The notes: generated from the letters alone by a model not told the origin. A DNA stretch of 64,000 nucleotides from Phallusia mammillata (GCA_003260075.1 QLIY01000417.1:13543-77542); one strand, 5' to 3'; numbered from the stretch's first letter, positions 1 through 19,424 are shown. Translations and numbers: made by a program.

Positions 1-1005
1 CAAGTCATTTTACGGCAGCTGCAGGTTAGGTGCAGCTCTTGCTTCGGTTTTGCTTTAGATACTTCATGTATCTTTCGTTTATACAAATGTATTGAATAAT
101 TTTCGTTGTGTCTTAGCTGCAGTTTTTTGGCAGTGATTTTTAATTAGCTCATTCCCTTTTCAGAATAGGTTAGGTCTATGTTCAGATTTTTGCCCTTCTG
201 TTAGACTTTTGCACATTATTTCACTCTAGTTAGATTAGCCTAGCCATATTTTTTGAACTTTTTGTACAATAATGCGTAATTTAACTACTTGAATTCTTCA
301 TAGGTCAAAATTTTGTCAAAAAAAAGTTTTTTAAGGTCAAAATTTGTCAAAATTTTCAATTTGTAGGTCAAAATTTTTCGTTTTTTAGGTCAAAAAATAA
401 TTGCCCTANGGTCAAAATTTGTCAAAATTTTCAATTTGTAGGTCAAAATTTTTCGTTTTTTAGGTCAAAAAATAATTGCCCTAATTATTACTTAAGCTCA
501 CCCAAACTTAAATAGCACCAACCCTGAGCAATTTTACCAGCGATTCAGGTGTTTTATTATTACACAATCAGTCTTATTGTTACACAACAATAAATGAAGC
601 AAATCACAATTGAACATTCTATTTACGCCCATTGTGTTAAAATTCACAGTACGCCAGGCCTATTAAAGGCATTATAGCGAATCAGCTGGTCTCCGTTATT
701 TATCTTAGTATTGTATTAAAACAGAGATTTTTTATCTCTATTCTATGGAACATCAGTCAAACTAACAAATTTATCATTGAATTCCTGACGATCTTTCAGG
801 GGACATTAGTATTCCACAGAACACCGGTTAAAAATCACTGACATGAGCAACAAACTGTAAGATGCATTAATCCAGTGGTTCCCAGACTTAAAGAGTTTCT
901 TATCTAGTGAAAAGTTTTGAAACTTTATACGAAGAAATCCACTTCAATTTTAATTTGTATTACTTCTATGTGTATGTGGTACTATATTAAATTAAGTTTG
1001 TTTAC
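1..1005. other. Non-coding flank or intron of the CARD-like gene, with an assembly redundancy
   Basis: I see no convincing exon here. If the CARD-like gene continues on the minus strand, this is its next intron. Around 300-490 a short AT-rich block built from repeated GGTCAAAATTT words occurs twice, once on each side of the N at 409, which looks like an unmerged contig end. Around 640-700 there is a short match to the TACGCCAGGCC repeat family described at 54391, and a fragment of a hAT-type end (AGTGGTTCCCAGAC) lies near 871. Confidence 0.5.
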
Positions 1006-3503
1006 CTTTGACATTCTGATGACTTGACTTTGATGACTCAGCGATTTCCGGGATAGCCATTGCTGGCTGAATCTTAATTCCCTCAATAACATCAACAACC
1101 TCATCTAGTCCTGAAAAACATCCGTTATCAAGAAAATTTTTAGATTATTCCAACACTGGGAGGCAGAGTGGAACCACAGATCACCAGCAAACAAAAGTAA
1201 TTTTGTTCCAAGTGATTAATTCCGATCTCAGTCGCTTGTGTTTCCCTGAGCAAAAAACTTAAGCGGCTTTGCTCCAACCAACTGGTTTTAGACGAGTTGA
1301 ACTAATTTGAAGTCACCAAAGGCATAAGTAGAAAATGAAATTCAACAGACTTGCATTAAAACAGGCAGCCGGAGGGAGGACTCATTGCAAACAATTATAT
1401 ATAAAAGCAAAATATAACAATTATTCATCAATATACCCAAAATCATGTTGGTAAATGAGTTATTTAAAGTAGAAATTGTCGCTGTGGAAATAAAAAAATC
1501 AAAATAATGAGCAAAAATCATTGACAAGTGAAAAGCTCACCAAAATTCACCGAACAAAATCATACACTAGTACAAAATCATACAACCATTGTGCTTTGGT
1601 TTTTGCAATCGCCAGGGTGTTTACAAAATCACTGTTACCCCAAAGTAGCTACATTTTAACCCACAAAGCAATGGCTTTCAGTTTCTTGTCAATTATAACA
1701 AACAATTCACCCATTTGTCTCATCATCTGCAAAACAGTTTGGCACCAGATTGGACTTTGCAACATCAACAGTTGATCGAACAAAACTTTCGCTTTTTCTC
1801 CATCGGGAGATTTCGCTAATTCTTCAAAACTTTCTAAAAAACACAAACAAAGATAAAAAGCAGTTAATTTTGTAATAGAATTGATTAATATCATATTTGA
1901 AACAGCAGTATGTTAACGGGTACTACATAAAATAAACTACACATTGATTAATATCATATTTGAAACAGCAGTATGTTAACAGGTACTACATAAAATAAAC
2001 TACACATGTAAAATGTTTCAAAAGCAGAACCAATTTAATTTCATCCATCGTACTAGAGCAGTGGTTCTCAACCTGGGGTTCGTGGCCCCCAAGGGGTCCG
2101 TGAGATGGTTTCAGGGGGTCCACGGAGGGGAATATGTTAAGTAGCATTAACCAACAGAAGAGTATTTTTAAGTTTCTCAACCGTTTTTACAATCCTGCAT
2201 ATGCGTGCACGCTGTTTATTACACCTTAATTATGCCAAGAACAATTACTTTTTGTGATTGCCTTCCTATTGTGACATCATAACACACATGGACAATAGAC
2301 TTCATAGGACAAGTGATTTGTGAAGTTATATTTACCAAAAATATTATCAATTCGTTGCGTTGGCCACTACAATACAGAAACGTCGTTGATTTTAAAGGAC
2401 TGTAAAAGCAGATTTAAATGCTTCAAAAGCATAATAGGGTATAATGCAAGAAACGTGAAACATAAAAAGACTTATGGTAAATTGGGGGGGGGGTGCGTGC
2501 ACGCTGTTTATTACACCTTAATTATGCCAAGAACAATTACTTTTTGTGATTGCCTTCCTATTGTGACATCATAACACACATGGACAATAGACTTCATAGG
2601 ACAAGTGATTTGTGAAGTTATATTTACCAAAAATATTATCAATTCGTTGCGTTGGCCACTACAATACAGAAACGTCGTTGATTTTAAAGGACTGTAAAAG
2701 CAGATTTAAATGCTTCAAAAGCATAATAGGGTATAATGCAAGAAACGTGAAACATAAAAAGACTTATGGTAAATTGCGTTGGGGGTCCGCAGACTTACAA
2801 AATTCATAAAAGGGGTCCGTGACTACAAAAATGTTAAGAACCACTGNTCCGTGACTATGAAAAGGTTAAGAACCACTGTACTAAAGGAACCATTGGGCAA
2901 ACATGCTTAGGAGAATAAATGTAGGGACTAGGGAACCACTAAATTTATTGCCTATTTTTTTCCCCGTGCCATTGTATGTCTTCTATGGATATAAATATTG
3001 CAGCAGTGTAACAATAATTTCAGCTTTCAGGTTCGCCACTAATAAGCTATCACCCTCACGAAATTTTATGAGATCAGCGAACCGGTTAGCATTACTGGTT
3101 ACTGTAATAGACATTTGTAACAGAACCGGCTGAAAAATATGACTTTTGTGATAGAACTGGCTGAAAATATAATTGAATCCCACCACTTGCTATCACTGTA
3201 TACACTATACACTTGTGCCCCAAAAAGCTTAACCTGACACTGTGTGGCATTGATGATATTAAGTAACTGAAAGCTTAGCATTGTGCATGAACTGACAGGC
3301 ATTGTATTTCAGAAACCAAGCGATTGAAATGCCACCAAACAAAACAGGCACAAACCTGGAGTTATGGTATCTTCAGCAGCTAAAACATTGACCAACATGT
3401 CAACGTGGAAGGACTGAACATAACAGCAAATGTAGGGGAGGTGCCTTCTGATGCTTGCCACATAAGTGTGGAAATACGACAGCAGTTGTCCCTCATCAGC
3501 CAT
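1006..3503 (-). CDS. CARD-like domain protein, 5' part of the gene (partial)
   Basis: Three exons splice in a consistent phase on the minus strand: 3356-3503 (ATG at 3501-3503), 1711-1833 and 1006-1110, giving about 125 residues before the gene continues toward or past the left edge. Residues 1 to about 90 read like a six-helix CARD of the death-fold superfamily: an amphipathic start (EGQLLSYFHTYV), a VDMLVNVLAAEDTITPESFEEL stretch of which the LxxLxxxxxITxExxEEL pattern is typical, a charged turn (SPDGEKAK), a VLFDQLL helix and a closing LQMMRQMG helix. The phase-1 intron inside the domain is common in CARD genes. The part after the domain (exon 1006-1110) is a linker without a recognisable motif. 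The intron 1834-3355 carries a hAT-type element. CARDs recruit signalling partners in immunity and cell death, but the effector part is not visible, so no pathway can be named. The start is the only ATG at the head of the domain; a further upstream non-coding exon is possible. Confidence 0.5.
1881..2006. repeat. Tandem duplication, about 63 bp x 2
   Basis: The sequence from 1881 to 1943 is repeated immediately at 1944-2006 with one visible substitution. It lies in an intron of the CARD-like gene. No homopolymer separates the copies, unlike the G/C-split duplications elsewhere in the window. Confidence 0.85.
2059..2878. mobile_element. Non-autonomous hAT-type DNA transposon (MITE) with internal G-split duplication
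   Basis: The left end reads CAGTGGTTCTCAACC and the right end is its inverse (TTAAGAACCACTG), the terminal signature of hAT elements. The flanking 8-bp sites are tactagag (2051-2058) and tactaaag (2879-2886), a 7/8 target-site duplication. There is no transposase frame. Inside, 2202-2483 is repeated as 2494-2776 across a run of ten G (2484-2493). The right end is present twice because of the N at 2847, so the true element is shorter than the span given. Confidence 0.8.
3056..3189. mobile_element. Fragment of a hAT-like MITE ending TGAATCCCACCACT
   Basis: The sequence contains AGCGAACCGGTTAGCATTACTGGTTACTG and ends in TGAATCCCACCACTT, the inverse of the CAGTGGTGGGATTCA end seen complete at 33506 and 58341. 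Only the right part is present here. It lies in the first intron of the CARD-like gene, just downstream of exon 1 of that gene. Confidence 0.65.
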
Positions 3504-4492
3504 CGTTGCTCACTTGTGCTACTCCGCAACTTTTAACAACTACATGTTTAGAAAAGGGGAAGTAAAAACGTCACATGACAAAATAAACCTGATGTCAGCA
3601 ATCTGTGAAAATATTAAGGGGCAAAATATAAAGGTACGGTGCTTTACAAATATATTTATCCTCTAAATACTAAATGTGAGACTGTAAAGTACTTATTTGA
3701 GGTCAAAGTGTGAGATAGATTTGCTTTTTCGCCAACTTTATATTATTATTTGTATCGATCTAGGGACAGTCCCCTTGTAAAAACCAAGGTTTTGTTTCCG
3801 AAAGCTATTCATAGAAATCAATTCACACAACTATTTGCAAATGCAACTCAAAACGGCATCTACGTTTAGCAAGAACTTTTTGGCTAATTTTCAACATTAA
3901 TTAAGTGACAGCAATGTCTTCTGAGGTTCCAAATCACTTGTATGTGCGCATTGCCTTCAAGAGGAGAAAGAGCTGTAAGTGAGATTAAAATGAACGACGG
4001 TGGTGGGATTTAAATAAATTGACATCAGGTTTTCTTAATAGCAGTATGTAACATTCAGCAGATGCATGGTGTTCGAAGTGACACATCGGCCAATAGATGC
4101 GCTTGATTCGAAACAGAACGGGACGGAACAAACTAACGGCTGATTCCCAACCAATCAAACACAACGAAGTATACATAGCTCGTGTTAATACGTCACTTAT
4201 TCAAATTCAACTGTATCGCATAAAATGACATAACTATTAATGAGTGACAAACCTTTCCGCTAAGGCTACAAGACAGCAGCGAACTAACAAATAAAAACAC
4301 ACTGATTGCCTAGTTACAAAAGTTTCGTTCAGTATTTTTTACTGAAGCCTGACGTTACTCGTTCATTAATAAAAGTTATGGAACACATTGAACATGAACC
4401 TGATGACTTAATGACTACAGGCGCATAATGACTATTCTATGAGCTGTGTGACGTAACAAGGAACATGACGCGTTGAGGCAGGTGTGGAAAGT
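3504..4492. other. Intergenic region between alpha-tubulin gene 1 and the CARD-like gene
   Basis: This is the 3' flank of tubulin gene 1 and the presumed promoter and 5' leader region of the CARD-like gene. No TATA box or conserved block stood out. It contains no open frame with the character of an exon. Confidence 0.5.
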
Positions 4493-4498
4493 TTTATT
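4493..4498 (-). promoter_or_regulatory. Poly(A) signal of alpha-tubulin gene 1
   Basis: AATAAA on the minus strand, about 140 bases after the TGA stop at 4635-4637. It is the first canonical signal after the stop. Confidence 0.7.
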
Positions 4499-4634
4499 GA
4501 ACGTGGAAACTTTGTTTGAAACAGAAGAAATGTGAAGTGAGAAAGTGTGATAAAACCGGTAGAGGGCATCAGAGAGTATCCTTGTTAAAAGCAAACGACA
4601 TTAAATCGCCATGGCAACAACGGTGTCCTCCATC

Positions 4635-7044
<2,410 letters not shown>

Positions 7045-7144
7045 GTTGATGATTGAAGGTTGTCGAACTTGTAGAGTTGATAAAAACGCAGCAAAGGCGG
7101 CAAACAGATATCCTCAGCAATCTACGTAGCTTCGAAACACTGAA

Positions 7145-7280
7145 AGTATCGCGACTCGCCCTTCCACGAGCCTTATATATCCCACTATTACGTCACAATC
7201 CAGACGTTTGATTGGTCTCTTTTGCATCGCACTTCTCGCTTCTGATTGGTCGAGAGCAGCTCTTCGATGCATATGACGTC
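7145..7280 (-). promoter_or_regulatory. Core promoter of alpha-tubulin gene 1
   Basis: On the minus strand: a TATA box (TATATAAG, 7172-7179), TGACGTAA (7188-7195, CRE-like), CCAAT boxes at 7211-7215 and 7245-7249 and a second TGACGT word near 7274. Transcription would start near 7145, leaving a 5' leader of about 100 bases before the ATG at 7044. The same order and spacing is kept in genes 2 and 3. Confidence 0.75.
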
Positions 7281-7514
7281 GCGTGGTTGACTCTTTGCAT
7301 TATTAATGGTTCTAGAACGGTTGGCGCGCGTTTTAACGGCAGGAACCCCCCACTCGCCATCTGCTCGCGTGCGCTGCTGATTCTCGCCACATTTTAATGC
7401 AACTTGTTGCTTCACAACTGAAGTTGGGTTACGTCATCAGAACAACTAAAAACATCTGAAACAAATAAACTTTCTGGCAACAAAACCATTACGTCGGAAA
7501 CCTACTTTTTTAGC

Positions 7515-7748
7515 GGCTGATTTCATTACAGATTTTACTTTTAATTTACTGTGCTTATAGACGTAGTTTAATCCACCAATGTAGAATAATTTGTATTGTT
7601 ACTTTATCGATAAAGTGTTGTCATTTATTTAACCCCCCCCCCCGGCTGATTTCATTACAGATTTTACTTTTAATTTACTGTGCTTATAGAGTATAGACGT
7701 AGTTCAATCCACCAATGTAGAATAATTTGTATTGTTACTTTATCGATA
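7515..7748. repeat. Tandem duplication split by a run of 11 C
   Basis: The sequence from 7515 to about 7615 recurs at 7644-7748. The copies are separated by unmatched bases and a C run at 7633-7643. They differ by a small insertion and a substitution, as two alleles would. Confidence 0.85.
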
Positions 7749-8177
7749 AAAATTTACATGCATGGTTTTGGTTTTATTCTGCAAATGCGAATGTAGCTTA
7801 CACCATAACAAAACATTTGAAGCCTCAAGCACATAAAAGTCCGTTGTTTTGTCCTTGAAAACTTTTCAAACATTTAACAACTTAAATCAAGCGCCACGCC
7901 CCTGCATGATTTGCTTCGGTGAATATGAACCGACCCGTAAAAGCGTTTAGTGACGTCAGTGGAGGGTTGATTTGCTTTGACAGGCAGCATGCGGTGGCTA
8001 AGTGCGATGGGCGGCCAAAAGTGGTCTATGAAAACAACCAAAGGCGTTTAGACTCGCTTAAAAGCAAGTCGGTGAAATAAAAAACCTTTTAATGTACCGC
8101 GATATTATCATTCCAACAATACGAAGCTGTTATCGCGCAGAGCAATAAGAACAAAAAATCAAAAACATCAAACTAAC

Positions 8178-8408
8178 ACTTAAATATTTTTTGACACGCG
8201 TGCAGGAGGTGCACGTATCTAATTAACATCTGTATTAATGCGGTAATTACATAATATGGATAAAAAACCCGTAAGTCGTTCAAAACCCCCCCCCCACTTA
8301 AATATTTTTTGACACGCGTGCAGGAGGTGCACGTATCTAATTAGTATCTGTATTAATGCGGTAATCACATAATATGGATAAAAAACCCGTAAGTCGTTCC
8401 CCCCCCCC
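8178..8408. repeat. Tandem duplication split by a run of 10 C, followed by a second C run
   Basis: 8178-8285 is repeated as 8296-8398 across ten C (8286-8295). The second copy itself ends in another run of ten C (8399-8408). The copies differ at two positions (AACATC against AGTATC; AATTAC against AATCAC). Confidence 0.85.
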
Positions 8409-9024
8409 GGCGACTTCGCCCGCTGGCAGCTGACACCAGCTTGAAGCGAAACAGAGGTCTGTTCCTATTTTGAAATCGATTGAAATTCGATAAATGCCAG
8501 CAGGCGTTCGTCCCCTGGTGCGCGTGCATGTCAGCGTGTGTGTGCGTGCGCATGTGCGTATGCTTGCATGTGTGTGCGCGTAGGTCATCCGAACTTAGCT
8601 TATGCGCTGCAATGCACCGGCCTCAAACCCTCAGGGACGTTCCGATCTTTCGAGTTCTTGAATTATTCACAGTATTACGTCATGCACAACTGAGGCGTAT
8701 TGATCCCTCGTGCACTTGTATCACGTGTCGGAAAATTTCCTACAGCAACGCCCAAACACGTGTTCATCCCAAATTGAAGTCACCAACTGCCTAAAAAATC
8801 GTAAAAATCAAATGAAAAATTACGAACGAACTTAAAACAGGCAGCTCGACGGCGGACTCATAGTGAGCATAACGCATTCAGGCGTTGCCCGCCCACCGAG
8901 GATAAAAATGAAACAAACAAACAAATATATGCCGCCTGATATGGGTTTTCAATTCCTCACGAAATCAGGACACACAGACTAAAAATATTATGCAGATTTC
9001 ATTGCCTGAATTACAGACAGAAAA

Positions 9025-9178
9025 CCTCGGTTAATCCGGATTCGGTTAATCCGGATCTTCGCCTAATTCGGACAAAACTTGAGTTACAAATGATTTGCGA
9101 TGTGGTAAGGCTTTAACTAGTCGACATCGGTTAATTCGGACAATTTTTTAGGTCCAGACAGGTCCGGATTAACCCAGT
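9025..9178. mobile_element. Small MITE with GGTTAATCCGGA ends
   Basis: The left end reads CTCGGTTAATCCGGA and the right end TCCGGATTAACCCAG, approximate inverted repeats, with further GGTTAATYCGGA words inside. No coding capacity. The superfamily cannot be settled because no clear target-site duplication is visible. Confidence 0.55.
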
Positions 9179-9890
9179 TGTCTAGTAGGTTTAACCTCGA
9201 ATCATGAACTCGAAATCGCCGCCGAAAGTTTGAAACACTGTGAAGTTTGGTGACTAAATCGCTATAGCGAGTTTGAGAAAACTTCATACGGGGCCGAAAT
9301 CAGCAATTCTATAACAAACGCATATTTTTCTTTTCATCAAACCAATCCACAAATCAACAAATCCAAACTCACTACGAGATACACAAAATAGGTTGGACAG
9401 CAGGAGCGTATGTAGCAGTAACGAAAATTGGACAAAGTTTGTCAGAGTGGGAAAACACGATATTCCTGTTATGAGTGAATGCGTGAGCGTTGCAAGAGAG
9501 TTTGCCAACATATAAATGTGTTTAAGTAACCGGGAGTTCAAAAACAAATAAATAGGTGAACTATTGGTGGATTGTCGCGTTATCGGAAGTGTACTGCTGT
9601 TGCTGGTAGGAGCTGAGAACGTAACATTTGATATAGAAGCACTTTGCCTCCCCCTGTCAACGCAACAAATCGAAAACTGCACCTTCAAGATGACGCTTAA
9701 GGGACAGTTCACAGATCGAAGGTCGGGCACAAACACATCCAGCAGGTTTGACACACTACGGTGTTCTATCAAATAAAACTAAGCCTATTTTATTTTCATC
9801 AAAAAGATGTCACAACATGCCCTTCACTTAATCAGCGCCATGATAACTACAAGAGTTCTAGTAAGATCACAAGCCAAAAACGGTTGTAAT

Positions 9891-9896
9891 TTTATT
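9891..9896 (-). promoter_or_regulatory. Poly(A) signal of alpha-tubulin gene 2
   Basis: AATAAA on the minus strand, about 260 bases after the TAG stop at 10153-10155. Confidence 0.6.
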
Positions 9897-10152
9897 GAAG
9901 GCAGACAAGCATAATGAGGTTCACCAGCGAAGTAGGCGCAAAAAATATCGCGACTGCTAAAAAGTATTTTTATGAATTTCAACAAAACGCAACAAGTCTG
10001 AACATCACAGACAATCAATACAAGACTTAACAAATCCCACTGCAACCGATTGTATTCATGTACACAAAAATATTTGCACTCTCTCTAATATTCGTCATCG
10101 TCTTCCTCAGCTTCGTTGTCAANTCATGTACACAAAAATATTTGCACTCTCT

Positions 10153-12779
<2,627 letters not shown>

Positions 12780-12879
12780 ATTGAAGATTGTCGAACTTCC
12801 AAGGTTGATAAAAACTCAGCAAAGGCAAGATCTCAAACAAACAGGGATTCTCCGCAATCTACGTAGCTTCGAAACACTG

Positions 12880-13013
12880 AAAGTATCGACTCGCCCTTCC
12901 ACAAGCCTTATATATCCCGCTATTACGTCATTATCCAGACGCTCGATTGGCCTCCTTGCATCGCGCTTCTCGCTTCTGATTGGTGGAAGCCGCTCCCGAT
13001 GCATGTGACGTCA
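12880..13013 (-). promoter_or_regulatory. Core promoter of alpha-tubulin gene 2
   Basis: TATATAAG at 12907-12914, TGACGTAA at 12923-12930, CCAAT boxes at 12946-12950 and 12979-12983, and a full palindromic CRE TGACGTCA at 13006-13013, all read on the minus strand. Expected transcription start near 12880. Confidence 0.75.
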
Positions 13014-13945
13014 CGCAGCGTTTGCATGAAGCGCGCGATTCAACTGCAGGAAGCGCTCGGCCTGTTGCAGAGATGTGGAATGCGGTCAATGGACGCGAGA
13101 AGCCGAGAAACAATGACATCATAATGCTCAAATATGGGAATCATGATGGAAAAAAATGATGGACATCATGGGAAAGTGACATCATAACCAGCATTATTAC
13201 GACATTATCTCTCTTTCTCCTCGCGCCGTTTACGCTTCGGTGGATAATAAGAGGAGCATGACAAGCAATTGTGACATCACGTCATGCTTGGTTGAACCTG
13301 TGGTTGTTTGCGAGAAGCGCATGACTGTCATGTAATTCTGTACAACGTGTCTCTCTATGTTTGCTGGTACACATGTCTATTTGCTCACAGTCACAAGATG
13401 ACACGGTAAACAAACACTGCATCAATTGAGACATAATGATGTAACAAACGCCATTAAAAATAAAAATAAACTCTACCAAGCAACTAAAACACCCTAAAGA
13501 ATACCAATCAGTCAATATACTTAATATTTACAAGTGTGCTTCCCAGCTGTGTATTTGTATGCAAGTGTTCTTAACATATTGAATATTGGTTGTAGGCTGC
13601 TGTACGGTCAGTCAGCAGTTGCTGTACAGTAGGTACAGTTCAAGGCTGCTGCCAACCGTACAACATCACGACTGTACAGCATGTTCAACCACAGGCTATA
13701 ATTATGTCTGTTTCTGGCCACTTGAGCTTCCCGAACAGTGTTTTTGTCAATGTTATGTTAATACTTTGACATGCTTGGGCCTTTTTATGCTTGGACACTT
13801 GACATCTTACATAACAATGCTTGATGCAAGACCGATACAGTTACAGCACCGTCAGGTTGGGTAAATATGTATCCACTCAAAATTGCTATGTAATATTTGA
13901 AACTAATATTAAACAGTGCTGAGTTGCACGTATTAAAAAAGAATC
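13014..13945. other. 5' flank of tubulin gene 2
   Basis: Intergenic sequence with a GTAC-rich block (about 13591-13720) that is also found upstream of gene 3 (20065-20165). The open frame across 13586-13864 is broken in the gene 3 copy, so the block is not treated as coding. Confidence 0.5.
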
Positions 13946-13946
13946 N

Positions 13947-16004
13947 GACTCCGGCTTGGCCGACGTGGATTGAGATACATTCGCGCTGTAATATGAATGC
14001 ATTTCAGTAAATATTGACGCCTTGATTGAAATCCCACAAGACAGAAACGCTTGCGGTTTAGTCGCTAGAGGGGGCTAGTAACACCGGAAGTTTGTTCAGC
14101 TAAAAGCGCGGGAAATTGCCCGAGGGAGAAAATGCGAATCATACTCTGCGCTAATTTTCCGCATGACTACGCAGCGTGGAACGCTCGAGGCTTAACGCAG
14201 GAAACCAGAAAATAAAGCAGCTAAGTTAGGAGGCATTTTTTGCCATGAAACAAGTTTCCCACAAGGGGGGGGGGGCTAATTTTCCGCATGACCACGCAGC
14301 GTGGAACGCTCGAGGCTTAACGCAGGAAACCAGAAAATAACGCAGCTAAGTTAGGAGGCATTTTTTGCCATGAAACAAGTTTCCCACAACTCGGCCTGCG
14401 TTTGACTAAATAGTTGCAAAAACCGTCTCCTAAATTATTTAATACCTCCATCCACAAAAACGCTTCGCTCCCTAAATCCTACACCAGTGGTCTTACTGGT
14501 TTACAACCAACAGTGTTTAACAGATTTCCATTCACTAGGATGTGATGTTAAAGAAAAAACCAAACGTTTTTTGACCTCATTTAAATTAACACAAACGAAA
14601 CCGATCAGACCAGAATCGTATGTAAAAATTAAGTGAAGTTTCTAACAAACTAAATTTCGTTTAATAAAAAAAAGATTAAAGAAAACTTAATTAAGTTAAA
14701 GGCCTCGTTTAGTTGATGCTACATTTTAAAATAAAGATCAGTCCCGCTTTGGGTTTCGTTTTTACACTTTGAAACACTCACGGTTACGCCACCAATACAC
14801 ATACATGTTAGCAACAGATTTTTCAAACAACTCGCCATATTGAAGATTGTCGAACTTCCAAGGTTGATAAAAACTCAGCAAAGGCAAGATCTCAAACAAA
14901 CAGGGATTCTCCGCAATCTACGTAGCTTCGAAACACTGAAAGTATCGACTCGCCCTTCCACAAGCCTTATATATCCCGCTATTACGTCATTATCCAGACG
15001 CTCGATTGGCCTCCTTGCATCGCGCTTCTCGCTTCTGATTGGTGGAAGCCGCTCCCGATGCATGTGACGTCACGCGGCGTTTGCATGAAGCGCGCCATTC
15101 AACTACAGGAAGCGCTCGGCCTGTAACAGAGTTTTGGAATGTGAACAATGGACGCGAGAAGCCGAGAAACAATGACATCATAATGCTCAAATATGGGAAT
15201 CATGATGGAAAAAAATGATGGACATCATGGGAAAGTGACATCATAAACAGCATTATTACGACATTATCTCTCTTTCTCCTCGCGCCGTTTACGCTTCGGT
15301 GGATAATAAGAGGAGCGTGACAAGCAATTGTGACATCACGTCATGCTTGGTTGAACCTATGGTTGTTTGCGAGAAGCGCATGACTGTCATGTAATTCTGT
15401 ACAACGTGTCTCTCTATGTTTGCTGGTGCACATGTCTATTTGCTCACAGTCACAAGATGACACGGTAAACAAACACTGCATAAATTGAGACATAATGATG
15501 CAACAAACACCATTAAAAATAAAATATACCTCTACCAAGCAACTAAAACACCCTAAAGAATACCAATCAGTCAATATACTTAATATTTACAAGTGTGCTT
15601 CCCAGCTGTGTATTTGTATTCAGGTGTTCTTGACATATTGAATATTGGTTGTAGGCTGCTGTACGGTCAGTCAGCAGTTGCTGTACAGTAGGTACAGTTC
15701 AAGGCTGCTGCCAACCGTACAACATCACGACTGTACAGCATGTTCAACCACAGGCTATAATTATGTCTGTTTCTGGCCACTTGAGCTTCCCGAACAGTGT
15801 TTTTGTCAATGTTATGTTAATACTTTGACATGCTTGGGCCTTTTTATGCTTGGACACTTGACATCTTACATAACAATGCTTGATGCAAGACCGATACAGT
15901 TACAGCACCGTCAGGTTGGGTAAATGTGTATCCACTCAAAATTGCTACGTAATATTTGAAACTAATATTAAACAGTGCTGAGTTGCACGTATTAAAAAAG
16001 AATC
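13947..16004. repeat. Second copy of the tubulin gene 2 5' region (probable allele)
   Basis: After the N at 13946 the sequence restarts inside exon 2 of gene 2 (fragment 13947-13985), then repeats intron 1, the ATG (14836-14838), the promoter and the 5' flank, matching 12014-13945 with scattered substitutions and one G-split duplication (14151-14389). Because it begins and ends exactly where the first copy does, it is best read as the other haplotype left in the scaffold, not a further gene. Confidence 0.85.
14151..14389. repeat. Tandem duplication split by a run of 11 G, absent from the sister copy
   Basis: 14151-14264 is repeated as 14276-14389 across eleven G (14265-14275). The corresponding sequence in the first copy of the locus (about 12219-12332) is present once and has no G run. 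Confidence 0.9.
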
Positions 16005-16582
16005 AGTCACAAAGGTTTGGACGATCTTTAGTTGGCTTTTTGACCAATAAAAACTGTAAAACATCGTCCAAATACCAGCATGAATCCTGTCACATTAAGA
16101 CCGAAGACATAATACGTGGCGACATTTGTATTTTTTTCTGAGAGACGGACACATGTGTTTAGACAGTTTTCTCAAACCAAGCACGTTAGCGCCATCCACA
16201 GACCAACACATTCCGCCAGTGGTCGCACAAGATTGGTGCTTAAGTCCACACAACAAACCACCCCCAACCCGTCTCAATGCAATGAAGCAATACCTAAATT
16301 TGCTTAGACAAGCTTGAGAAGTAAATACTCCTTTTTCTGCTCGACGATTAGATTTCGTTCCCACCGAACACTTTTTTCTGAGCTAACAAAGCCACAAACC
16401 TAAGTTGTTTGCCAAAGACAGCCTATTGGTCTTTGGTGACAAAAGGCTTCTATAAAAATTAGATTTGCTTTGTCTCGGTAACAATATGATGGGTTTCGCT
16501 TCGTCACACTTGAAACACGCGCGTTTCTGCGTTGTTATGGCAACTTCGCAAACAGATCACACACAACATGGTACAGTGTACT
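16005..16582. other. Intergenic region between tubulin genes 2 and 3
   Basis: This stretch is homologous to the region downstream of gene 4 (20400-21017), including a shared block with CGTCACACTTGAAACACGCG and ACATGGTACAGTGTACTTTTATT. It shows that flank plus gene was duplicated as a unit. No gene seen. Confidence 0.6.
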
Positions 16583-16588
16583 TTTATT
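16583..16588 (-). promoter_or_regulatory. Poly(A) signal of alpha-tubulin gene 3
   Basis: AATAAA on the minus strand about 70 bases after the stop at 16657-16659. Confidence 0.75.
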
Positions 16589-16656
16589 AAAACGATAGGA
16601 GGAAAGCAGAATGAATTAAATCAGAATAAGTGGAGAAATCCACACTACTTCGGAAT

Positions 16657-19326
<2,670 letters not shown>

Positions 19327-19424
19327 ATTGAAGATAGTCGAACTTTCAAGGTTGATAAAAACTCAGCAAAGGCAAGATCTCAAACAAACAGGGATTCTTG
19401 GCAGTCTACGAAGCTTCGAAACAC

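Larger units (their letters stand above)
7281..9890. other. Intergenic region between tubulin genes 1 and 2
   Basis: This holds two G/C-split duplications (7515-7748 and 8178-8408), a GT/GC-rich microsatellite stretch near 8535-8580, a MITE at 9025-9178 and, near its right end, AT-rich sequence leading to the poly(A) signal of gene 2. No frame here looks like a gene (see the rejected list for 9284-9776). Confidence 0.6.

Noticed and set aside
8535-8580. GT/GC-rich alternating purine-pyrimidine stretch as possible Z-DNA regulatory site
   Set aside because: An ordinary imperfect microsatellite with no gene close enough to suggest a role.
9284-9776. Overlapping open frames on both strands, one resembling a signal peptide (VIGSVLLLLVGA) with an AATAAA at its stop
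   Set aside because: The plus-strand frame starts at TTG with a stop just upstream and no ATG, no splice partner was found, and neither strand shows a known domain.
13586-13864. 92-codon open frame upstream of tubulin gene 2, present in both copies
   Set aside because: The two copies are alleles of one locus, and the homologous region upstream of gene 3 (20070-20330) has changes that break the frame.
13947-16004. A possible extra alpha-tubulin gene (own ATG, promoter and intron 1)
   Set aside because: It starts inside exon 2 at an N and repeats the gene 2 region end to end, so it is most likely the second haplotype.
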